From Siphonodentalium dalli (lineage: Eukaryota > Mollusca > Scaphopoda > Gadilida > Siphonodentaliidae), in the NCBI GenBank assembly GCA_032622095.1, contig CP136064.1, positions 186,480,209 to 186,544,208 on the forward strand: 64,000 nt of DNA. Reading direction: 5' to 3'. The position numbers and the translations under genes were made by a program. Under the pieces are notes generated by a model. The model was not told the DNA's origin and ran no database searches. It worked only from the letters and a program-made list of their open reading frames with translations. Below are positions 11,655 to 22,653 of the stretch, piece after piece (the stretch's first letter is position 1; each line of letters starts with the position of its first letter).

Positions 11655-13311
11655 TTCTGTGCAACACAGAGGCCTCGCTAATGCAGCCACTAACACTCAC
11701 TTGACTCACATGTTAGGCTTGGTCTCGCAGTATGTTCCACACTTCCTTTCGGCGGATATTGTTCAAAACTCTACAAGTTTGGCTTCAATCTGGCATATTG
11801 TGAGAAAGTATTATGGTTTTTCGCAGTCAGAAACTCAGTTTTTGAAATTTGCATCCATCAAATGGGAAGAAAATGATAGACCTGAACGGCTCTATCAGAG
11901 ACTTATCGCGCACCTACAAGACAATTTGCTCCGGAAGGATTGTAAATTACTTGATGGTCAACCTATTCAGAAAGATGAACAGATCTCCCCTACCGTAGAG
12001 CGTTTAGTCGTGTTAAAATGGATGGAATTGATCCACCCAAGCCTCACCTCACTCGTGCAACGCACATTTGCGTACGATCTACAGAGGATGTCACTGAAAG
12101 ATTTGCAACCGCAAATAGTTGACGCTCTTGATGGTTTTTTAGAAGAACTCCGTTCTGATGGAGTGAAGGCTTCTCGAATACAATTTCGTGGTGAACGTTC
12201 CAGGAACAGTGACAAATTCCACAATAACGCACCAGCTTCTCACAAGACTTATCGGAATTCCAGTAAACAATGCCGCATATGTCGTGCTGAAGGCCGCCAA
12301 TGCCTCGGTCATACTATTCACGAATGTGATTTCTTATCTCGAGCAGAGAAGCGCGGGTTCGTTAATGCCTATCGTGCGGACATAGATGAAGATCCCGTTT
12401 TCGATCTCCTGGAATCCTCTGATACTACGGAAAGCCCTTCCACTGGTTATTCACAGGATAATTTTGTGGACGATTCTGAGGAGAGTCCGGTTCAACCAGT
12501 TGTCAACCGAGTAAAAACTGTTAACTCTCCATCCTTCAACGTTTTCTATAATCATCACCCGATTACCATCACATGTGATTCCGGTGCAACTTCATCTCTT
12601 ATCAGACACGACGTTGCCATTAAAATTCAGGCACCCATTACAAACACTAAGCATTCCGCAAACCAGGCTGATGGAAAAACCTCCCTAAAAGCATGTGGTG
12701 AAGTTCGTATAACTCTCTTTCGTGGATCCTTACAATTTAATTTGGAGGCAGTCGTCGTCAAAGACCTAGACTGTGATGTTCTTGCTGGCATGCCTTTCTT
12801 GAAAGACAATAAGATCGTCTTAGACATTCCCAATGATAAAATAATCATTGATAACAAACATTCCGTGACATATTTGCACAAACCTCCTGGTACTACGCTC
12901 TCCAACATCCGACGGTGTTCCACTTACCTACTTAGAGCGCTTGAGAAAAATATTATCCTACCTGGTGATTTCTTGGAAATAAGTTGCCCTCTGGGTCTGC
13001 CCGATGATGAGGAAATTGCAATCGAACCACGCTACGACTCAACACAATCCACTCATACCTGGCCTCTACCTATCACAACCAAACCCATTGCTGGCATGAT
13101 TCGCATACCCAACAACTCACCTGAACCTATAGAAATTCACAGAAACCAGCATGTCGCTCAAGTTAGGTTCACTTGCACTGCATCTACCACCACATCCATT
13201 CAGTCGCATTCAAAACACTCCACATTTACATGTACACCATCAGGGGCTGACATTTCTATTACTAGTTCCACATCAAACACTAGCCCTGATGTTTCCAAAC
13301 ATATTACTTGA
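11640..13311 (+). CDS. Gag main part and aspartic protease
   Basis: Frame 1, open from 11578. The Gag core contains SLASIWHIVRKYYGF and DRPERLYQRLIAHLQDNLL, the matrix/capsid-like part of this element group. A zinc knuckle follows near 12268-12330 (C-X2-C-X9-H-X4-C). The protease shows the active-site triad CDSGATSSLI near 12570-12600 and the flap-side partner DVLAGMPFL near 12775-12800. The stretch ends at TGA 13309-13311. The next domain continues in frame 2 from about 13300, so a further frame change is needed to express pol. The product would process Gag and package element RNA in cytoplasmic particles. Confidence 0.85.
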
Positions 13312-14289
13312 TCCAGACAACCAATTAACTCCAAACGAGCATAAACTTTTCACAACCTTGCATCAGTCATACTCAGATGTGTTCAACCCTGTCATTGGCA
13401 AATATAATGACGCATCTGGCAAAATTCGAGCATCCATAAATATGGGTCCTGTTGAGCCACCCCCACAGAAGGGGCGATTACCCCTGTACAAAACCAGTGA
13501 CCTTCAGCTCCTACAGGACAAGATTGATGAACTTGAATCCTTTGGCGTGTTAGCTAAACCAGAACAAGTCGATGTCAAAGTTGAATATGTGTCCCCCAGC
13601 TTCTTAGTAAAAAAGCAAGGCGGGGGTCATCGGTTAGTGACAGCATTCAATACCATTGGTAGTTACACAAGACCCACACCAATTCGTGTCACTCGCACCG
13701 ATGATGTCATGCGCTTCCTCGCCAAAAGCAAATACATAATAAAAACTGATATGACGAAACAATTTTTTCAGTTAGCAATGGAGCATTCGTCTACGAAATA
13801 CCTTGGCATTGTTTCCCCCTCCAAAGGTATACGAGTCTACACCCGTGCCGCTATGGGAATGCCTGGCTCAACAGAGCAATTGGATGAGCTGATGTTCAGA
13901 GTTCTTGGAGATGTTATCCATTCTGGAGAGGTCATAAAGCACGCTGATGATTTGTACATCGGTGCACCTGATGTTCTATCTCTTTTGAACATCTGGGAGA
14001 AGGTTCTTCAGAAATTTCGACACAATAATCTTCGGTTATCAGCTGCCAAAACTTCTATTTGTCCGGTAAATACCACCGTACTTGGTTGGGATTGGTCAGC
14101 AGGGAAAATTTCAGTCTCTCCTCACAAAATCAACCCACTCTCTACTTGCAATCTGCCTCCAACTGTGAAGTCTCTGCGCTCATGGTGTGGCGCTTATAAA
14201 CATTTGAATGCATGCATCCATCAGTGCTCTGCTTTACTGTCCACTTTCGAACTTATGACTGCTGGAAAATCTTCCTCTGAGAAGATTTC
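13300..14289 (+). CDS. Reverse transcriptase domain
   Basis: Frame 2, open from 13151, but homologous sequence starts about 13300 with LDPDNQLTP. The RT core shows ASINMGPVEPPPQKGRLP, the finger motif LVTAFNTIGSY, TDMTKQFFQLAM and the catalytic block VIKHADDLYIG at 13931-13963. The usual Tyr of Y-x-D-D is His here, with both Asp residues present. Downstream, LSAAKTSICP and LGWDWSAGKIS match the thumb/connection region of gypsy-type RT. The frame drifts into nonsense after about 14290, where RNase H continues in frame 1. Confidence 0.85.
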
Positions 14290-16389
14290 TTGGTCATTGG
14301 ACGCCAGGCCTTGCAATCCCCCAAATCTATCGTTATTCCGAGGCCATCTGATCAACTGGTCATCATCACCGATGGCGCGGTCCGCAACGGTGGTATTGGT
14401 GCGGTATTACATATTCTTCGTGCTGGTAAAACTCTTCATGGTGGATATTACTGTGCTAAGTTGAAACCTCACCAACTAGAGTGGCTTCCTTGCGAGATTG
14501 AAGCACTCGCCATTGGTTCCGCTGTTAATCATTGGAGCTCCTGTATCTTGGAATCTGAGAACACCACCCAGATTTTGACCGATTCCCGCCCTTGTGTTCA
14601 AGCTTTCTCAAAACTGTCTAGAGGTGAATTATCCACTAGTGCCCGCATTTCTTCCTTCCTATCCACCCTAAGTCGGTATAAAGTCATTATCAAGCATATT
14701 TCTAGTTCTAACAATCTCCTGGCTGACTTTCTCAGTCGTAATTCTGCCCAGTGTCCATCTGGTAGTTGTCAACTTTGTCAGTTTGTGTCACAAAACGAAG
14801 ATTCAACCATCAGATATATCAGTGTTGAATATATTCTTTCCAGATCAGCCCCCATGCCGTTTCTCAATGCTACTTCTTGGCAATCTGCCCAACAAACTTG
14901 TCCTACCTTGCGTCGAGTTTATTCGCACCTCTCTCGAGGCACTCGACCTCCCAAAAAGGCTAGAGGTGTTCGTGATGTCAAGAAATACATGAAGGTTTGC
15001 ACCATTATTGGTGGCCTGCTGATAGTCAATAATACTACACCATTTCAACATGCTTTCAACACTATAGTTGTCCCAAACCATATTCTATCTCGCCTGCTGA
15101 CAGCTTTACATCTCCGCCTACAACACCCAACTGCCTGTCAGCTCAAGAAATTATTTCAGAGATATTTTTTTGCACTTAGTATTGACCAAGTTATTGATTC
15201 TGTCACTAAGTCCTGTGCTCAGTGTACTGCCATCAGTAAACTTCCTCCCATCCTTCCAGTGTTCACATCATCACCTCCATGCTCTGGTCCTGGATTGCAG
15301 TTCGCCTGCGACATAATGTGTCGAGCAAGACAGAAGATACTTGTCGTCCGGGATACTTTCTCTTCCTTTACATTTGCTCGCATAATTGCTGACGAGCGGT
15401 CTTCTACCTTGCGTGATGGTATTTTCGAAGTCATTGCTGATCTTAAATCACCCCAGGGTTGTTCTATTCGCACAGATGGTGCTCCTGCTTTCCAAAGTCT
15501 TTGCAATGATCCTACCATGGAGGCTCGTAGCATTCGTGTCGAGATTGGCCGTCTCAAGAATTGTAACAAGAACCCTGTCGCAGAGAAGGCCACCCAAGAG
15601 CTCCAGTGTGAGTTGAAGCGACTCTCTCCCACAGGAGACCCATTGTCAACCACTCTTCTTGCTGAAGCTGTCAGTATCCTTAACTCACGTATACGTAATC
15701 GTGGGCTCAGTGCTAAGGAGAGTCTCTATCAGATGGATGGCATCTCTGGCCAACAGTTGAACTTCTCTGACAAGGACATGGCTTCCAAACAGTTTGATCT
15801 CCGCACCAGAAACCACGAATCCAGCGCCCGCTCTAAAGTACCCCATGGATGTTTCATTCATCAGAAGTTCTCACCTGGTGACCTTGTCTTCCTCAAGTCT
15901 GAAGGCGATAAACATCATGCTCGCCCCCAATACATTGTCACCTCATCTGATGAGAGCTATGTACACATTCAGAAATTTGCTGGCCAACAGTTCAGAGCCA
16001 AGACATATCCCGTCAAGCCATCTGAAATTATCCGCTTCCCTAACATGGTGTCATCCACATCAGATTACGGCAAGGAAACTGATCCCTTTGCATCAAACGC
16101 CTCAGAATCAGAATCAGAACAAACACCATCTGACATACATGACTCAGGCCAATTACCCAATGATTCACACAGCTTGCTCAATCCACAAGATTCAGATTCA
16201 GATGATGAATCTCACACACAGCAGACCCTTCCTACACCAAACATGCAACCCTCTCGTGATTGCGATTTCTCAAATCAGGCCAACCCCGGTGGTAGCCCGT
16301 GTTCAAAGCCCACCAGGCGTTCTGAACGACCTTCTATAAAACCTAATTGGCTCTTATCCGGTGTTTGGGATACCTCCGAGGATGTGTAA
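14290..16389 (+). CDS. RNase H and integrase
   Basis: Frame 1. RNase H residues are D28 (IITDGAV), E69 (CEIEAL), D98 (ILTDSR) and a late D in NNLLADFLS, counted from 14290. The integrase N-terminal finger has HLRLQH and CAQC. The catalytic core has D341 (FACDIM), D396 (RTDGAP) and E432 (NPVAEK), a D,D-35-E arrangement. The C-terminal module has FSPGDLVFLKS and a short beta-rich segment, followed by a Ser/Asp/Gln-rich tail of about 110 residues. No chromodomain is recognised. The true start is a frame change from the RT stretch, not a new initiation codon. Confidence 0.88.
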   Translation: MVIGRQALQSPKSIVIPRPSDQLVIITDGAVRNGGIGAVLHILRAGKTLHGGYYCAKLKPHQLEWLPCEIEALAIGSAVNHWSSCILESENTTQILTDSRPCVQAFSKLSRGELSTSARISSFLSTLSRYKVIIKHISSSNNLLADFLSRNSAQCPSGSCQLCQFVSQNEDSTIRYISVEYILSRSAPMPFLNATSWQSAQQTCPTLRRVYSHLSRGTRPPKKARGVRDVKKYMKVCTIIGGLLIVNNTTPFQHAFNTIVVPNHILSRLLTALHLRLQHPTACQLKKLFQRYFFALSIDQVIDSVTKSCAQCTAISKLPPILPVFTSSPPCSGPGLQFACDIMCRARQKILVVRDTFSSFTFARIIADERSSTLRDGIFEVIADLKSPQGCSIRTDGAPAFQSLCNDPTMEARSIRVEIGRLKNCNKNPVAEKATQELQCELKRLSPTGDPLSTTLLAEAVSILNSRIRNRGLSAKESLYQMDGISGQQLNFSDKDMASKQFDLRTRNHESSARSKVPHGCFIHQKFSPGDLVFLKSEGDKHHARPQYIVTSSDESYVHIQKFAGQQFRAKTYPVKPSEIIRFPNMVSSTSDYGKETDPFASNASESESEQTPSDIHDSGQLPNDSHSLLNPQDSDSDDESHTQQTLPTPNMQPSRDCDFSNQANPGGSPCSKPTRRSERPSIKPNWLLSGVWDTSEDV

Positions 16390-16518
16390 AGTAAATCTAA
16401 CTCAGCAATTTTCCCTTCATTCCAATTCTGCTCTGCATTTTATCTTAAATTCTATGGAATTTTGTAGTTTTGCTTTATTACCTTAACATTCGTTTTACCG
16501 GTATGTTCTTTATTTTAC

Positions 16519-16532
16519 AAGGAGAGAAGAGA
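16519..16532 (+). other. Polypurine tract of the LTR element
   Basis: The purine run AAGGAGAGAAGAGA lies immediately upstream of the 3' LTR, where plus-strand DNA priming takes place in LTR retrotransposons. Confidence 0.7.
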
Positions 16533-16535
16533 CTG

Positions 16536-16693
16536 CGCCACTCTCTTGAGTTCGTTAATTATCATGTACGAGTAGAGTTATCTCGCCTGTTCCATGCGTT
16601 TGTCTTTTGCATTAAATGTTCGTACTAAAAACGTGTTCTCGAATATTAACCAAAATAGTTCGATAAGAGAGTTACAGTTCCTCTACGTGACGC
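16536..16693 (+). repeat. 3' LTR
   Basis: One-base difference from the 5' LTR. It is preceded by CTG and followed by AAGACTG. If TG..CA termini are assumed, this copy reads TGCGCC...ACGCA (16534-16694), but the 5' copy lacks the matching outer bases. No target-site duplication is certain. Confidence 0.85.
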
Positions 16694-17235
16694 AAGACTG
16701 TAGGAAAACTTCAGTTGAGGCAAGTCTGAGTTAGACCACTAGATGTTACAATTTATGCAAGTTTTCAGGTTAAAATATCTTAATGTTCTCATACCGGGAA
16801 TATAGAACCATGGTTTATGCATATAGAGGATATTAGGCTTGAGCACTGAGGTACAAGGGGAGGTGCAAATGGAATTATGCAAAATTTGTGTTTGGTCTGA
16901 TTCTGATTCAAGGGGGTGCAGTTGGAATTTCCCAAGGTGGACACCCCACCCCCAACTGAGACCCTCTAGCCACGTCCCTGATGGAAGTCCAATGTAAATC
17001 GCCAAATACACGATATATGAATAAATTACACACAAGTGAGTATCCACATTAAGGCGACACTGTGCATAAATACATGGCACTCTGAAAACTTCGGTGTCTT
17101 TACATTCGATGGAATTAGGTAGTGCCATCCAATTTCAATTGGAAATATTGAAGCACGTTTGCTATCACATTTATTTGTTTATATCAAAACAGGAAATATC
17201 TGACCCGGACACTGATCACGTGCATATATACTCAC
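16694..17235 (-). other. Gene B intron 3, proximal part
   Basis: Bases 16694-16990 are non-coding, with a tail of the TTGGAAATTTCC-type repeat near 16920. Bases 16994-17215 align with 45891-46133 of gene A (shared AAATACACGATATAT and CTATCACATTTATTTGTTT), marking collinear intron sequence next to exon 3. Confidence 0.65.
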
Positions 17236-17379
17236 CATCCAAATCCATTTCTTCCATCAATTTTGTTACATCTGCTTGTGATGGGTTATCACCGGCACAC
17301 CGTAAAGCATGACACATCTCATCACGGTCCAAGTAACCACTGTTATCCAAGTCGATATTAGCGAATATTTTGAATAATC
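17236..17379 (-). pseudogene. Gene B exon 3 (EF1 and start of EF2)
   Basis: 144 nt, phase 1 at both ends, acceptor ATCACTTCAG, donor GTGAGTATA. It encodes the EF1 helix, the loop D-L-D-N-S-G-Y-L-D-R-D-E, a linker ending in KLMEEMDLD, and splits the EF2 loop at a Gly codon. A TACTAAT string at 17390-17396 (minus strand), 11-17 nt before the exon, looks like a branch-point sequence. This exon itself is intact; it is labelled pseudogene only because its gene is broken elsewhere. Confidence 0.85.
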
Positions 17380-17802
17380 CTGAAGTGATATTAGTATATA
17401 TTGTGATTGTATTAATGCGCAGACATGGACTCAAGACACTGACAGAGGGCAATTATTTAGTAATTATATAAAAGTCGGAAGAAAAAAAACATCACCACTA
17501 AGAATAACACGGAGAGATAGATAAACTTTGTTCTTCATTCATTATTGATAGTTCTCACTTAACGAATTTTCGCCTGTTGAAGAAATTGTGATGGAAAAAA
17601 AACTGTTACAATGATTTGTCAACAAACATACATAATCATGTAATAAGTTCAAATATTTAGTTTGAATATGATTTTCAGAATATTTTCTAATGCTTTTACT
17701 TTTTCCAATGTTTACCGTCAAGTTTTGATTAAACTTCGGTGTCTTACTGGACTATTTGGACTTTTTTTTATCGGCAATTCCACTATAATAGTAATGTTAG
17801 AG

Positions 17803-17892
17803 TATTTTTTCAAGCATTCACTCACAACGCTATCTGAAATAACACCAAATCCGTTGCGGTCTAACAAAGATCAAATCAAATAGATTGATATA
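17803..17892 (-). repeat. Inverted duplicate of the 19353-19437 intron segment
   Basis: Reads as the reverse complement of 19353-19437, sharing TGTTAGACCGCAACGGATTT. The gene A intron 2 has the same segment once, at about 57470-57540, in the 19353 orientation. The 17803 copy is therefore the extra, inverted one. Confidence 0.75.
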
Positions 17893-17935
17893 CTATAAAT
17901 ACAGAAGAATTTGGCTGATTAGTTTATTTATTCTT

Positions 17936-18400
17936 CTGTATATATTTGTAAACATTAGAAAACATATTTTTAATTTTGGTAACATATTTAGCCGTGCTAT
18001 GCCTGGCAACCCAACCCAATACAATGGGGGTAGCATGCATGTTTCCGACACATGATGGGGTCCGTAATTAGTTATATGTAATTAACCAATTATGTCAACA
18101 ATTTCATAATCAAAACGCATTTAATAAAGTTGTATAATAATCCATAGTGTCAATAGACGTGAACATTGATTATGCTGTGCGTAATCATTTATGTTCAATA
18201 TTCATTACCTCAAAATATGTGCAACCCGCCCTTTTTGTTCAATATTCAGTACCTTAATTTTGTTTTCAATATTCAGTACCTCAAAATATGTGCAACCACA
18301 TATACATTGCACGTACATGTAGAAGTGTTTTCACCAATATATTTGGAAAAACTTGCACTGTTGTAAACTTCTAATAGTATTAGTATTTCGTGCTCATAAC
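17936..18400 (+). repeat. Direct repeat unit 1 (460 bp)
   Basis: About 90% alike by eye to 21055-21508 in the same orientation. Inside is a short tandem motif TTCAATATTCAGTACCT repeated about three times, linked to AAAATATGTGCAACC. Exon 2 of gene B lies between the two copies, so unequal exchange between them would delete it. Confidence 0.8.
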
Positions 18401-18540
18401 AACGGTTTCGATATGTGAAATATCATATTGGAGAATATAAGAATTAAGTCAATCTATTTTTGCATGTACTTGTTGATGATAGTTGTTTACAGACATTTAT
18501 GTTATTTCGCATGAATTTACTTCGAATGTCTTGAGTCTCT

Positions 18541-19025
18541 TTAAAGATACAGGCGGCATTGGCGGTGGGTATGCTGTTAAAATATTCACTTCCGTCAAAA
18601 CCCGCCATAAACAGAAAGAATAGGCATAAACAGTATGTTATTTGTCAATGTGTTTCCTTTGTTATGTAAACAACAGCAAAAAACGTTACGTTTCCTGGCT
18701 TTTGTTTAGATCCGGATATGGTAAACATAAAGAGCGTTATTTGTTACTGTTTTCCTGATATGGAAATAATAAAGAGCGTTTATATCATTTGTGTGTGATT
18801 AACCAATAGAATTGCGCTGTGTTATATAAACAGAAGCGGAACTTCTGTAACATGAACAGGCTCTTATTTGCGTACACCGTCGTACGTCTTGACGACAATA
18901 TACTATTTACGCGCTGATTACGTTTGGCATATGAACAAAACTATATATATTTTAATATTCCTTCTGTTGATGGCGATTTTAACAAATATGAATATTTCTG
19001 CAACGAACGCCGCCCATACCTTTAA
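18541..19025 (+). mobile_element. TTAA-flanked MITE, family 1, copy A
   Basis: Flanked by TTAA at 18541-18544 and 19022-19025. Terminal inverted repeats read AGATACAGGCGGC and GCCGCCCATACCT. No transposase is present. Family members lie at 29545-30047 (same strand) and 48311-48839 (inverted). The TTAA target is typical of piggyBac-like transposons. Confidence 0.85.
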
Positions 19026-19523
19026 TGGTTTAATTCGATACACGATGTGGGTGGTATATAGTCATAGCACGAAATTATCCCTGTCGTATACAGCCCAATG
19101 TTTTGTTTGTAATTTTACTAAATATTGGAGAGACAAAAGACTCACCACACGTGAACAAAGTGCATGAATAATAATTAAAAGACACGTGACAGGGTGTGTT
19201 CGTGGAGGATGGTTCAATATTTAAAACAGCCGAGTGCTTCAGATGGCTAATCATATACATTGCCGGTATATATGACTGAACTGAAAGTCACCTCATCTCT
19301 CCCTTTACAAGGTCGATGTTGTAAGTTAATTGTTACGTTTCGTCCGGCAGATAATATATCAATCTATTTGATTTGATCTTTGTTAGACCGCAACGGATTT
19401 GGTGTTATTTCGTTGTGAATGAATGCTTGAAAAAATGCTGTATTCGTTCAGCCATTTTCACATGGGACATGATACATGTCCTATATGTGAGGCATTCATA
19501 TGATCCACATAGAGTATACTCAC

Positions 19524-19554
19524 TTTGGTATTCTTCGTCGCTCAAACATGCAGG
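19524..19554 (-). pseudogene. Gene B exon 2
   Basis: 31 nt, acceptor CATTTCAG, donor GTGAGTATA. It adds PACLSDEEYQ after the initiator Met and one base of an Arg codon completed by exon 3. The paralogous exon at 57576-57609 has one more codon. Both keep the SDEEY core, and the flanking splice sites are the same. Confidence 0.8.
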
Positions 19555-19604
19555 CTGAAATGATAATTACATGAATATATATATTTTTTATATCGAATAT
19601 CTTA

Positions 19605-20340
19605 TGTATATTTACGAATTTATGTATGTCTGTCTGTCGGTCTGTTTGTCCGCTATAGCAATTGCCGGTTGACCGTCTAGTTGGGCTCCAAATTGGTCTA
19701 ACAGTGGTAACTCTTCGCGAGGAAAATAATGGTTCAGGTTAAAATTTTCTAAAATGACGCTATCGGAGTCGGGATGAAAAAGGGGAGGGACACCAACATC
19801 GATGAACATGTTTTGACGCCGATTTCCACCAAACTTATATGTATTCATCTTCATTATATGGGAATCCTATGGAGTGGTTTAAAGTTACCTTAGTTGACAC
19901 CGCTCAAATCAGCGATGGGGGTTGGGCTCCAAATTAATGAAGACTTTGTATGGCCGATTTCGGCCAAAGACATTTATATTATCTCCGTGATATAAAGGGA
20001 ATCTAACGGTGGTTTAATAATACCCAAAGTAACCCAATACTTATCGATGATGGGATCCGGGAGGGGTGCAAAAATAATAAAAACTCTTTTGTCGTAGATT
20101 TCCACCAAACTTACATATACTAATCTCCATGGCATATAGGGAATCTAATGATGGTGTGGTTTAAATAAATTTAAGTGGCGCCGTACGTAGGGGCGGGGCG
20201 CAAAAATTATTTTAAAAAAAACTTGTTTTGTCGTTGATTTCCACCAAACTTATCTATGTTCATCACTATGATATTGGCCATATACTGGTGTGTTCTAAAG
20301 ATGCTTAAGAGGCGCCATTCATGTCAGCGATGGGATTGGG
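19605..20340. repeat. Degenerate tandem repeat of the CCACCAAACTTATAT family
   Basis: Several units carry the core TTTCCACCAAACTTATATAT, then CCATG.TAT.GGGAATCTAATG and TGGTTTAAA. The same family forms the larger array at 36990-38800. A (CTGT)-like run at 19626-19650 precedes it, as at 36838-36868 before the other array. Confidence 0.65.
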
Positions 20341-21054
20341 ATGGGCGCACAAATGATAAAACAAAATTGTCTATTTCCACAATGTGCTTGTGTCAGTGAG
20401 CGTGAACAAATTCTCATTTCTTATCCAAATTGCCATGTATCGATCAGAATGTCACATTGGGATATGCCTCAACTCAAATCAAGCATGAAAATCGGTCCTG
20501 AATGTCGCCAAATCATGTCGGGGTTCGAACCCGCGCCAACCTCGTCTAGCCCTGACTGTCAAGATCTTATCCACGACATAAACACTTCGGCTACTGTAAT
20601 TATATTTGAACAGCACAATGCACTTCCTCCGAAATTGTATATGTGACCATACGATTACTGGTATGGGCACATATATATAAATATATATCAAATTGTGGAG
20701 GCACGGACTCAGTATGGGTGTTCATTGCTTCAAATGTCCTTGCTTCAGTGAGCGTGAACAAAAATTCTCATTTCGAATAGCCATGTATCGATTGAAATGA
20801 CAAATTGAGATATCCCTCAACTCAAATCAAGCTTATCGAATCTAATACCGTGGTTGAAAGATGCTTAAGTCAGCGATGGGCGCGGGGGTCGAGCACAATA
20901 ATTGATAAACTTATTCATAGTAACATCCATAGACCCCATTGTATACACAGGGAATCTAGGGTGTGATTCAAATGGTGACTGTCCGAGTAAGGGGTGAGGC
21001 TGGATTTAGTAATTAGATAATTGATAAAGAAAGATGAACTATTCCGCCAAATTT

Positions 21055-21508
21055 TTCTGTATATTTGTAATCCATTAGAAAACATATTTTTAATTTTGGT
21101 AACATTTTTAGCCGTGCTACGCTGGACAACCCAACCCAATAAGCTGGGTAGCATGCATGTTGCCAACACACGATGGGTCCGTAATTAGTTATATGTAATT
21201 AACCAATTATGTCAACAATTTCATAATCATTTAATAAAGTTGTATAATCCATAGTGTCAATAGACGTGAACATTGATTATGCTGTGTGGAATCATTTTTG
21301 TTCAATATTCAATACCTTAAAATATGTGCAACCCGCCCATTTTGTTCAATATTCAGTACCTTATTTTTTTTTTCAATATTCAGTACCTCAAAATATGTGC
21401 AACCACATACACATTACACGTACATGTAGAAGTGTTTTCACCAATATATTTGGAAAAACTTATAAATTGCACTGTTGTAAACTTCTAATAGTATTAGTCT
21501 TTCGTGTA
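21055..21508 (+). repeat. Direct repeat unit 2
   Basis: Partner of 17936-18400, same orientation, with the same internal TTCAATATTCAGTACCT motifs. It differs by small indels and a T run near 21365. Confidence 0.8.
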
Positions 21509-22281
21509 TAGTTTACTCTTAATTCGAGTGACTTTTCAATTGGAAACGTATCCAGAATGTGTTATTACTATGTTCGGCGCCACGATTGACACCTTTCGCA
21601 TAATGAATTACTACTGATGAGAATTGCGAATAGTAGTCGTAAATTGATCGACGGTCGAAAAACCTTTTTTCGCAGAATTGATGACTGCGAGTCCGCTTGT
21701 GAGTCAATACTGCCGTTCAAACTTATTGCCACTCCCAGTAAAGTGATATCGTTATGTTTGTCGTGATTATGTTATTCATAAATACGTTGTTGTCAGGTCA
21801 TAGTCAGTTGTAGCCTCAATGAACGCATGTCAATGACAACTGATAGAAAGAACACACGTTCTAGTGACGTAGAATCCTATTCGTAATTCTTATCAGCAGT
21901 AGATCATTATGCGAAATATGTCCACTAGCATTACTGTGTATTTGGGGCATTCTTATTTCAAAGTCCACAATGTTCAGTTCAATTTTTGAAAACATGTGAT
22001 ACACGACTGTGGACTCTGATACATTCCCATCAATATCTATCACACACACTAAATATATATATATACTAATCGTGTTAACCATGCATATTGCACTGAATAA
22101 TTTATAAAAGATTTGCCTAGCAACCTGTTTCACCTCTGTCTCCATGGAAACGGGAACAGGTTTTTATTTACAGAAATTGACAGTATCGTGAGTATTTATC
22201 ATGGAAGGGGTAATAGACTAACATGCTGCTTATCGGCTTCGGCCGTCTGTCGAATTCGATCACAATCAATTGTAGTTTCCT

Positions 22282-22376
22282 ATTGTATTTACCAATTGTA
22301 TTTACCTATTGTATTTACCAATTGTATTTACCAATTGTATTTAACTATTGTATTTACCAATTGTATTTACCTATTG
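22282..22376 (+). repeat. 13-bp minisatellite
   Basis: About seven head-to-tail units of TTGTATTTACC(A/T)A, with little divergence between units, which suggests recent expansion or homogenisation. Confidence 0.85.
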
Positions 22377-22653
22377 GTTGTGGATTCCGAGTAGGAATGT
22401 GGCTTAAAATTTCTTTCAACCAAGAACATAATTGCACGTACTTTGGATTTGCATTATATTCCAGGGTGAGCTCGAATTTTTATATACATATACATGTATC
22501 ACAAATCATGCAAGCATAAACATAGTTTATATGAGGCAGATCTGACAATTTGTTTTTGTAACAAACTTTTGATTGTCGTTTGCAGATTTCATGTCCACGT
22601 GAAAGTGTTTTCTGACACTTCAAATTTTTTGGAATAAGGCGGGGACTTCGAGT

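Larger units (their letters stand above)
11214..16693 (+). mobile_element. Ty3/gypsy-like LTR retrotransposon
   Basis: A 5.5-kb element with short LTRs (about 158 bp, one C/T difference seen, at 11350 versus 16672), so it inserted recently. Domain order is Gag, zinc knuckle, aspartic protease, RT, RNase H, integrase with H-H-C-C finger and D,D-35-E core, then a PPT. RT and RH before INT is the Ty3/gypsy order. There is no envelope gene. Coding sequence lies in four open stretches in frames 3, 1, 2 and 1, so three frame changes separate the domains. The LTR ends are unclear: repeat identity stops at CGCC and GACGC. It lies antisense in intron 3 of gene B. Confidence 0.9.
17380..19523 (-). other. 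Gene B intron 2
   Basis: A 2.1-kb intron. Contents: an inverted duplicate arm (17803-17892), a direct repeat (17936-18400), a TTAA MITE (18541-19025) and a block 19026-19350 that aligns with 56484-56755 of gene A. No extra exon is seen. Confidence 0.7.

Noticed and set aside
13290-13311. Programmed frameshift between protease and RT
   Set aside because: No slippery heptamer is seen, and two other frame changes fall inside domains. Damage or indel errors are simpler.
11214-16693. Endogenous retrovirus
   Set aside because: No envelope frame between integrase and the 3' LTR; Gag, pol order and size fit a Ty3/gypsy-like retrotransposon.
20480-20560. tRNA gene suggested by GGGGTTCGAACCC
   Set aside because: Only a T-arm-like string is present; no acceptor, D or anticodon arms fold around it. 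At most a tRNA-derived SINE remnant.
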